DNA from: Bacillota bacterium
GTDB lineage: Bacteria; Bacillota; Clostridia; Peptostreptococcales; Anaerovoracaceae
Assembly (NCBI GenBank): GCA_017534025.1
Contig: JAFWDF010000029.1
Span: forward strand, 1-18,983
Direction: 5' to 3'
DNA: 18,983 nt
Position numbers and translations under genes: made by a program. The notes below the pieces were generated by a model, which was given only the letters and a program-made list of their open reading frames with translations, had not been told where the DNA came from and ran no database searches. Positions 13,554-18,983 of the stretch are shown here, one piece after another; the first letter of the stretch is position 1, and every line of letters starts with the position of its first letter.

Positions 13554-15572
13554 TTATCCGTTATTTGAATTGATCGTTCTCTCTGCCTTCTGCGCAGCCT
13601 CCTTCACTGCGTTGATAATGGCTCTGGAGGTATAGGTCGCCCCGGTCACTATGTCCACATCTGTTTTCTGCTTCTGCAGTATACGAGTTGTCACTTTATT
13701 TGCCGCTTTCAGATAAGCCGGGGTTTCTCCGGCCGCCGAAATAATTTCAATGGCCTTCATGAGCCCGTCTTTGATCGTCAGCTTGACAGTCACATCACCG
13801 CCCCATCCGTTTGCGGTTCCCGTGTAATCTCCATCTTCATAATAGATCGAAGAGGCCTGTGAGGAAGATTCTCCTGTCCCACTACCGGTATTCTGCTCCT
13901 GGGAAGAGGATTCGGATGGTGCCGCTTCCTGTGCCTGCTGCCTCGCCTGCTCCGCCGCGTCCGAGGCCTGTTTCAAAGCCCCTTTTACCGCATCGATGAT
14001 GCCACGGGAGGAATAAGTCGCGCCGGTCACGGTATCAACCTGTATACTCTGATTCTTGATAATCCGGTTAATGACAATTTTTGCACGTTCCATGTAAGAT
14101 GGGGTTTCACTGGCAGCTGACGTAATGGTAATGGTTTTAATCTGATCATTTTCGATCCGGACAGAAAGCTTGATGATACCTCCCCAGCCGCTTGCACTGG
14201 CGGAATAAGTCCCGTCAACATACTTGCGAGGAGGTGTTTCAGGAGTATCACCCGGATCCGGGTTGTCTCCTGGTGCCGGATCTGTATTGTCGCCCGGCGT
14301 CGGATATTCAGGCGGATTAGCCGGCGTCGGATCTCCGATCGGTTCGCCCGTGGTCGGATCTGGATTGCCACCCGGTGTCGGATCTCCGGACGGTGTATCC
14401 GTTGAAGGATCCGTGTTGCCGCCCGGTGTCGGATCTCCGGAAGGAGTATCCGCTGCCGGATCCGTATTACCACCCGGCGTCTGAACTCCAGCCGGATTAG
14501 ACGGCGTTGGATCTGTATTATCCTCCGATGCATTGACAGCCGCTTTCGACAACGCCTCTTTCACGCCGTTGATAATCGCCCAGGAAGTGTACGTCGCGCC
14601 GGCAACTACATCCACATCGGTACTCTGTTTACTGAGCATGCGGTCTATTACTAATTTCGAAAAGTTCAGATAAGACGGTGTTTCCAGATCTGCCGACAAA
14701 ATTGCAATGGCAGTAATTACTCCGTCTTTAATAACTATCTGTGTCTGAACAGGTCCGCCAAATCCTGTGGCAGAACCCGTAAAAGTTCCGTCAGCATAAC
14801 GGCTGCCGGTTGACGGACCGGCCGGCTGCGGATCCGGATTCTGATTCTGTTCCCCCTGCTGATTTTGCGAATCGGATGCGGAAGGTGACGGGTCCGTATT
14901 GCTGCCCGGTGTGCCGGAATTTCCGAGTCCACCGGAAGAGTGATTCGCAGCGGCAACATTTCCAGCTTTTGCCAGCGCATTTTTAACAGCATTAATGATG
15001 CCGTTGGAGCTGTAGGTTGCGCCGCTCACAGCATCTACATTCGGGGTCTGCGCAGACAGGATCTTAGGAATTACCCCCCTGGCCATCTGCAGGAACTGCG
15101 CATCCTCCTTTGACGCCGAGGTAATCGTAATATCTGCGATTTTTCCACTGCGTATGACTACCTGTACGGAAACCGGTCCGCCAAATCCTGTGGCAGTTCC
15201 TGTATAAGTACCGTCTTTATACCCACTTGCCGGCTTTGTATAAGCAGTCTGCGTTCTTGCTGCGGCATTGCCGATTCCGGCAGCCGCTGTCCGGGTATTT
15301 CCTGAAGACGAACCGATACCTGGTCTGGCTGCTGCCGTGCCGGCGCCAGGAGAACCTGTGCTGTTCTGCGTAAACGGTTCTGTTTCAGCCGCGCTGACAT
15401 CTGCAATCTGCAAACGCGCTGGAATCTCTTTCATTACAGGAGCTTCTGTGCATCCCAGAAAGATCAGTCCGGTCAGCAGCACGGGAAGCAGCGTTTTTCC
15501 AAAAGGTGCTAACGATTTCATTTTTTCAGGGACGGGCTTAATTTTTGAGAGCAAATCATTACTATCAAACAT
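13554..15572 (-). CDS. Probable lipoprotein with four FMN_bind domains
   Basis: A multi-flavin surface protein of 672 residues; numbering below counts from the ATG at 15578. The N-terminus ends TGLIFLGC (Cys43, likely lipidated). FMN_bind domains lie at about 118-205, 260-346, 452-538 and 580-665. Their flavinylation sites are SGATYSS (Thr188), AGATYTS (Thr329), TGATYSS (Thr521) and TGATYTS (Thr648). Each domain also has a DG-[TD]-[YF]-[TS] start and a G[FW]GG turn. Linkers are Ser/Asn/Gln/Pro-rich; the one between domains 2 and 3 holds four 17-residue repeats like DPTPGGNTDPSTDTPSG. GGAGG is nine bases before the ATG at 15572 but only three before the one at 15578, so I prefer 15572. It follows the MoeA-like gene by about 20 bases. 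Inferred role: an extracellular flavin chain that carries electrons through the wall. Confidence 0.9.
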   Translation of the reverse strand: MFDSNDLLSKIKPVPEKMKSLAPFGKTLLPVLLTGLIFLGCTEAPVMKEIPARLQIADVSAAETEPFTQNSTGSPGAGTAAARPGIGSSSGNTRTAAAGIGNAAARTQTAYTKPASGYKDGTYTGTATGFGGPVSVQVVIRSGKIADITITSASKEDAQFLQMARGVIPKILSAQTPNVDAVSGATYSSNGIINAVKNALAKAGNVAAANHSSGGLGNSGTPGSNTDPSPSASDSQNQQGEQNQNPDPQPAGPSTGSRYADGTFTGSATGFGGPVQTQIVIKDGVITAIAILSADLETPSYLNFSKLVIDRMLSKQSTDVDVVAGATYTSWAIINGVKEALSKAAVNASEDNTDPTPSNPAGVQTPGGNTDPAADTPSGDPTPGGNTDPSTDTPSGDPTPGGNPDPTTGEPIGDPTPANPPEYPTPGDNTDPAPGDNPDPGDTPETPPRKYVDGTYSASASGWGGIIKLSVRIENDQIKTITITSAASETPSYMERAKIVINRIIKNQSIQVDTVTGATYSSRGIIDAVKGALKQASDAAEQARQQAQEAAPSESSSQEQNTGSGTGESSSQASSIYYEDGDYTGTANGWGGDVTVKLTIKDGLMKAIEIISAAGETPAYLKAANKVTTRILQKQKTDVDIVTGATYTSRAIINAVKEAAQKAERTINSNNG
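14323..14526 (-). repeat. Four tandem 51-bp units encoding a Pro/Asp/Thr linker
   Basis: In-frame units begin at 14323, 14374, 14425 and 14476, each exactly 51 bases (17 codons). The middle two are the most alike and the outer two are diverged. They encode the flexible spacer between FMN_bind domains 2 and 3, and unit number may vary between strains. Confidence 0.85.
14945..15235 (-). repeat. Duplicated FMN_bind segment (copy in four-domain gene)
   Basis: This segment encodes domain 1 of the four-domain protein and is the DNA-level partner of 12800-13075. Both proteins share QKP/TAYTKPA-GYKDG, the PNVDAVSGATYSS site and the INAVKNAL helix. Confidence 0.7.
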
Positions 15573-15591
15573 GGCCATAATCCTCCGATTA

Positions 15592-16791
15592 TTATCCTAT
15601 AAATGGTATTTCATCTGGCGTACATTCCAGTTCTACCTGCACTATACTGCCTGCCGGCAGGAAACCGACTCCCCGGGTACTGATGAATATACCGTTGGCA
15701 TTGAACGTATCTCCCAGTGAGGAAGCGCCCCGCGCAACCGGTTCCGCACGGAATCCGTGTCTCGTGCGGTACACGTTCATTTTCACGAGCATTTCCATTA
15801 CTTCCGGAGTATGAAGATCTTCCATCAGCCTCGCGCGCACGCGGTGTCTCTCAGTAAAGGAAATGCCCAGCATATCACAGATCATCGCCCGGACGCACCA
15901 GTCCAGACCGTAAAACGCGGCAAACGGAGGGCCGGAGGAATTCATGACCGGTTTTCCGTCAATCAGGGCCAGTGTCATCGGCCGTCCGGGAACCGCTGCG
16001 ACCCCGTCGCAGATGAGATCACCTTTTTCTTTGAGGATATGGGTATTAAAGTCTTCTTCTCCTTTGGACGATCCACCGCTGAGTACAACGATATCCGCTT
16101 TGGACAGAGCATCCTCCAGAACGGCTTCCAGATTCGATCTGTTATCCTTTACAATCGGAAAAAGCAGCGGCTCTCCGCCCATATCACGGATCATGGCTTC
16201 CGCCATCGGGCTGTTGGAATCGATATTCTGTCCGCGTCCAACCGGAGCTCCCGCAGGAACCAGTTCACTGCCTGTCGGAATAAATGCAACCACCGGTTTT
16301 TTATACACAACTACTGTCGCTCTGCCTGCCATCGCGGCACAGGCTATATGTTCCGCGCGCATGCGGGTTCCTTTCACAAGCATAAGCTCGTCTTTCATCA
16401 GCGTGCTGCCGGCAGGACGAACGCTGTCCCCCCCGGTCACCTCGACATCATCATCGATCAGAAGGCCTCCGTTTGGAAGGATCTCCACCTGTTCGATGGC
16501 AATGACGGCGTCGAACGCATCATCAAAATCATCACCGGTATCTGCGCGGTCGTAATCAATGCCGCGCACCCATTTTTCCGTATCCGGGCGGCCGCTTTCA
16601 AAAGCGGAGGATTTCACCGCAACACCATCCATCGCTGACGCCCGCACAACGGGGATTGTCCATTGAGAATACACATCCTCCGCCAGAACGCGTCCGAAGG
16701 AATCCCCCAGGGAAACAGTTTCCGTATCCGCTGTGACATTCCATTTCTCGTAAAGATCATCGAGAACCTGATAGCGGCTCTTAAGTTTCAT
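15592..16791 (-). CDS. Divergent MoeA-family molybdopterin-binding protein
   Basis: This 399-residue protein has the MoeA domain order. Recognisable marks are PVVRASAMDGVAV near 47-59, the VGRGQNIDSNSPMAEAM segment near 184-200, VVLSGGSSKGEEDF near 235-248 and a C-terminal beta-barrel. In true MoeA these bind molybdopterin-AMP and insert molybdate. Two signature loops are altered: the usual TGA-x-x-P-x-GAD region reads DTGDDFDDAFDAVIAIE, and the usual LPGNPVSA loop reads NSSGPPFAAF. A direct molybdenum role is therefore doubtful, and no other molybdopterin gene is in view. The ATG at 16818 overlaps the U32 stop (TAATG) but lacks a ribosome site; the ATG at 16791 has AGAGG nine bases ahead. 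It sits between the U32 pair and the flavoprotein genes, in the same run of tightly packed genes. Confidence 0.85.
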   Translation of the reverse strand: MKLKSRYQVLDDLYEKWNVTADTETVSLGDSFGRVLAEDVYSQWTIPVVRASAMDGVAVKSSAFESGRPDTEKWVRGIDYDRADTGDDFDDAFDAVIAIEQVEILPNGGLLIDDDVEVTGGDSVRPAGSTLMKDELMLVKGTRMRAEHIACAAMAGRATVVVYKKPVVAFIPTGSELVPAGAPVGRGQNIDSNSPMAEAMIRDMGGEPLLFPIVKDNRSNLEAVLEDALSKADIVVLSGGSSKGEEDFNTHILKEKGDLICDGVAAVPGRPMTLALIDGKPVMNSSGPPFAAFYGLDWCVRAMICDMLGISFTERHRVRARLMEDLHTPEVMEMLVKMNVYRTRHGFRAEPVARGASSLGDTFNANGIFISTRGVGFLPAGSIVQVELECTPDEIPFIG

Positions 16792-16817
16792 TATCGTACC
16801 TCTCTCTCCGTAATGCA

Positions 16818-17774
16818 TTAAAATCGAACTTCCGGATAATAGCAGGACAATCCGGATGCGCAGTAATCATACCGGTTTTCCGGCATCCTCATGTGCAGCA
16901 GATACTCCGCTTCCGAGTTCACGGTTTCCGCAATTTTTTTATTATAACCGGTGAGCCGGACCGACCCGGCGATCTCATCCGCGCTTTCCATCCGGCCGAC
17001 AATTTTCACTGCTGCGATTCCGTTTCCGAGCAGCCGCCAGATGGCGCACTGTCCGCAGGAACTGCTTCGAAACACTCTGTCATAAAGATAATTGTTGTAT
17101 TTTCGTTCATTAATCTTATCCGGCCCGGTATCCTGCGGCATGTTCAACATGGAATCCTGCAGGGCCTGGTCATAGCACAACCCCCCGTATACGCCGCCAT
17201 GCAGCCCCAGACAGTAACTGTCCGCATGCCGGCAGGCATTCCGCATGAGAAAGGCTTCGTACTCTACCTCCGGTACATTGTCGATAATCTGCGCAATGGC
17301 TTCCGTACTCAGTTCCCGTGGCAGAATGATACGGTTTGCGCCGCAGTCGCGGTAATACCGTGCGATGTCGCTGTTATATACAGAACTCATCACACTGGCA
17401 ACGGCTTTCATACCATATTTCCGGACGAGTTCGATCTGTTCCGGCGTACTGACAATGATTCCGTCTACGCCCGCGTCTGACAATTCCTGCAGATAATGCT
17501 TCAGATAATCGAGTTCCCGGTCGCCGTACCAGGGAGCATTCAAGACGACATAGAGAGCGGTTTCTCTACGGTGCGCCTTATCCGCATAATACCGGATATC
17601 TTCGATAGAAGCTTTATTGGCTTCTTCATACAGGGAACACCGGTTCAGATCGGTATACATACCAAATTGTTCTCTCCATGCCGGATCCGTAAAGCCCATA
17701 TAGAATTCACCGGCACCGGCGTCTGCCAGAACATTAATGTCATTCAGATTCCGCAAAGGAGTTAAAATCTTCAT
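16818..17774 (-). CDS. Peptidase U32 family protein, UbiU-like
   Basis: This 318-residue protein is related to U32 'peptidases', TIM-barrel proteins that mostly act in RNA or quinone hydroxylation rather than proteolysis. It begins MKILTPLRNLNDINVLADAG, with a GAGEFYMGF turn as in the family. The cysteines C181, C188, C200 and C240 are spaced 7, 12 and 40 residues apart, close to the four [4Fe-4S] ligands of UbiU as I recall them (C169, C176, C193, C232). Additional Cys are C243, C305 and C311. AAGGA is eight bases ahead of the ATG, which overlaps the upstream gene's stop by four bases (ATGA). Its partner upstream resembles UbiV. UbiU-UbiV catalyses O2-independent ubiquinone hydroxylation in proteobacteria. 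Here the substrate is unknown, since such Gram-positives do not make ubiquinone. Confidence 0.85.
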   Translation of the reverse strand: MKILTPLRNLNDINVLADAGAGEFYMGFTDPAWREQFGMYTDLNRCSLYEEANKASIEDIRYYADKAHRRETALYVVLNAPWYGDRELDYLKHYLQELSDAGVDGIIVSTPEQIELVRKYGMKAVASVMSSVYNSDIARYYRDCGANRIILPRELSTEAIAQIIDNVPEVEYEAFLMRNACRHADSYCLGLHGGVYGGLCYDQALQDSMLNMPQDTGPDKINERKYNNYLYDRVFRSSSCGQCAIWRLLGNGIAAVKIVGRMESADEIAGSVRLTGYNKKIAETVNSEAEYLLHMRMPENRYDYCASGLSCYYPEVRF

Positions 17775-18592
17775 ACCGTCATTCCTTCCGTATACGGATA
17801 ATATTCGATATACCGGAGATTACTGTTTTCCGGCAGCATACAATAAGGATCGGCTTCCTGCCACGCGTATAATCCACGGCCGATTTTTGTTACCTGTCCG
17901 TTTATGAGCGGATATATATGACTGACGCCGCAGCATTCCAGACTGCACGGAACGGTCGGCCGGAATTTTTTCTCGATCGGCAGCGATGCAGAGGCGTCCT
18001 CGCAGATAAAATCACAGGACATCATAAACCAGGGACGATGTACACAAAGGGTCATCCCCTCCGGCAGATCACCGGCATCTATGGCCGCCCCGAATCCTTC
18101 CATTTCAATGCCGGCCACTCGGAAATCATTTTGAAACCGTTTCAGTGCTCTGACGGAAAACGGAATGCGGAATGTACTGGCCGCCAGTTCTTCATATCGG
18201 GGATCTCTTGCCTGCCGCATGAACAGTCTTCCCAAAAAGACTCTGCTCTTTAACATCTGGCCGCAAAAAGTCAGCATCCCGTAATCATTGACCACAAGCT
18301 CATCCGTCTGAAGCTCAGGTTTTTTCAGATAATCCTTTACTTCCGGAAGCAGACTATCAGGAACAACCGGAACCACAAGCGTAGTAAGCAAACCGGATTC
18401 GAAAGCAATTCTAATGAACTCTTCCGCAAAGTTCTCTGCACAGCGAAGAAAGTAATTCGCGCAAAAATACGAACCGACAAAGATTCTTTCTGTTCCCCTG
18501 CCGGCCAGACGCTGCAGATCCTCACGAAGTTCTCCGGCATCCTGAAAGAAACGAATATCCATATCACAGAGATTGTATGCTGATTGAATCAT
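17771..18592 (-). CDS. U32-related protein, UbiV-like
   Basis: This 273-residue soluble protein is rich in Cys. An ERIFVGSYFCANYF segment (C44) matches the position of UbiV's first cluster ligand. ELVVNDYGMLTFC at about 98-110 resembles the mid-barrel strand of U32 proteins. The C-terminal third has MSCDFIC (C193, C197) and then PCSLECC (C216, C220, C221), similar in order to UbiV's later three ligands. A cluster-binding U32-like fold is therefore likely, though overall similarity looks low and an unnamed family is possible. GAGGAG lies eleven bases ahead of the ATG. It is the first gene of the U32-MoeA-flavoprotein group, and its stop overlaps the UbiU-like start. A TATTAT about 25 bases upstream of the ATG may be its -10; no clear -35 was found. 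Confidence 0.65.
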   Translation of the reverse strand: MIQSAYNLCDMDIRFFQDAGELREDLQRLAGRGTERIFVGSYFCANYFLRCAENFAEEFIRIAFESGLLTTLVVPVVPDSLLPEVKDYLKKPELQTDELVVNDYGMLTFCGQMLKSRVFLGRLFMRQARDPRYEELAASTFRIPFSVRALKRFQNDFRVAGIEMEGFGAAIDAGDLPEGMTLCVHRPWFMMSCDFICEDASASLPIEKKFRPTVPCSLECCGVSHIYPLINGQVTKIGRGLYAWQEADPYCMLPENSNLRYIEYYPYTEGMTV

Positions 18593-18695
18593 AAAATCGA
18601 ATACTCCTCGAACCTTTTATAATAGAAAACGGTATAGCCGATACAGCTTTTTTGATTTCGCACCATTTTTTCAGCAGGCCGCTGCAGACAAGTGC

Positions 18696-18738
18696 AAAAA
18701 GGGATACTGCTCTTCCGCTTTTGCTGAACAGTATCCCC
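18696..18738 (-). terminator. Terminator after the Gly/Pro-rich repeat protein
   Basis: On the minus strand GGGATACTG and CAGTATCCC form a perfect 9-base stem around a 19-base loop, followed by five T. It lies about 46 bases after the stop codon at 18785 and isolates that gene from the U32 cluster. Confidence 0.85.
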
Positions 18739-18784
18739 TTCGATTCACCCTGCTGCACAATTCCTGTTCAGCGATCAGTGATTG

Positions 18785-18983
18785 TTAATCATCGCTTTCT
18801 TCGTCTTTCTCTTCTGCAGGCTTACCGTACCCGTGTCCCGGTGCACCATAGCCGTACGCCTTCGGGCCAGGTGCTCCATAGCCGTGCCCCGGTCCTCTCG
18901 GACCCGGTGCGCCGTAGCCATGGTCAGGTCCCTTCGGACCCGGTGCACCATAACCGCCAGGGTCGTGCCCCGGTCCCTTCGGA
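18785..18983 (-). CDS. Gly/Pro/His-rich repeat protein (C-terminal part)
   Basis: Only the last 66 residues are in the window. They are built from GYGAPGPKGPGH-like units of 12 residues that shorten towards the end (12, 12, 10, 7, 5), then a strongly acidic tail, EEKDEESDD. I do not recognise the family. The short GAPGPKGPG runs look collagen-like, but the Tyr/His insertions break strict G-X-Y triplets. The high Gly/Pro/Tyr/His content suggests a disordered, possibly metal-binding tail of a small cytosolic or surface protein. A clear terminator follows. Because the N-terminus is missing, nothing can be said on localisation. Confidence 0.75.
   Translation of the reverse strand, partial: PKGPGHDPGGYGAPGPKGPDHGYGAPGPRGPGHGYGAPGPKAYGYGAPGHGYGKPAEEKDEESDD
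18812..18983 (-). repeat. Imperfect 36-bp coding repeats
   Basis: The DNA encoding GYGAPGPKGPGH repeats about every 36 bases (for example the GGTGCACCGGGTCCGAAGGG and GGCGCACCGGGTCCGAGAGG blocks), degenerating towards the stop codon. The array continues off the right edge. Confidence 0.7.

Noticed and set aside
14224..14526. Tandem repeat as a CRISPR array
   Set aside because: The units are contiguous 51-base coding repeats in frame with no unique spacers.
16792..16818. MoeA-like start at the overlapping ATG 16818
   Set aside because: There is no ribosome site ahead of it, whereas the ATG at 16791 has AGAGG nine bases upstream.

Overview
The window looks like chromosome of an anaerobic Gram-positive bacterium of the Bacillota, probably a clostridial lineage. 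The evidence is the alaS-ireB-ruvX gene order, an IreB-type phosphoprotein, an S-layer-homology surface protein, AGGAGG-type ribosome sites, and several O2-sensitive Fe-S or flavin proteins. Base composition is moderately GC-rich by eye. Except for one two-gene operon (5026-5429), every gene reads on the minus strand. Transcription therefore runs from high to low coordinates.

Housekeeping end (1-4900): a C_GCAxxG_C_C redox-type protein, tRNA-Gly(CCC) with its own promoter and terminator, alaS, ireB (own promoter and terminator), ruvX, and the start of a CydD-like ABC exporter that runs off the left edge.

Middle (4900-10800): a plus-strand pair of small ORFs (a membrane peptide and an unknown 74-residue protein) ends in a strong terminator. 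It converges on a 1198-residue exported protein with a Cthe_2159-like beta-helix and three C-terminal SLH domains. That gene is coupled by a 4-bp overlap to an upstream VanZ-like gene, which carries a frameshift at an A6 run. Next come tRNA-Leu(GAG) with promoter and terminator, and a Cof-type HAD phosphatase with its own promoter.

Right part (10800-18592) is the most interesting: a compact, often overlapping series of seven genes on one strand. In transcription order these are a UbiV-like U32-related protein, a UbiU-like U32 protein with a matching four-Cys pattern, a MoeA-family protein with altered signature loops, and three surface flavoproteins carrying 4, 2 and 1 FMN_bind domains. The last gene is a NapH/NosR-like polytopic membrane protein with twelve cluster-type cysteines. 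All seven FMN_bind domains keep a GAT-Y-[ST]-S/T flavinylation motif. My reading is that the NapH-like protein passes electrons across the membrane to covalent flavins strung on flexible tethers outside the cell, a form of flavin-based extracytosolic electron transfer. The U32 pair and MoeA-like protein are a possible linked oxygen-independent modification or maturation module. No ApbE flavin transferase and no terminal reductase is in view. The 4-domain and 2-domain genes are separated by a promoter-like region with a 41-bp AT-rich dyad.

The right edge (18785-18983) holds the C-terminus of a Gly/Pro/His-rich repeat protein, followed by a terminator that separates it from the flavin/U32 cluster. 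No stretch over 300 bases lacks a gene. I saw no CRISPR array, insertion sequence or phage gene.
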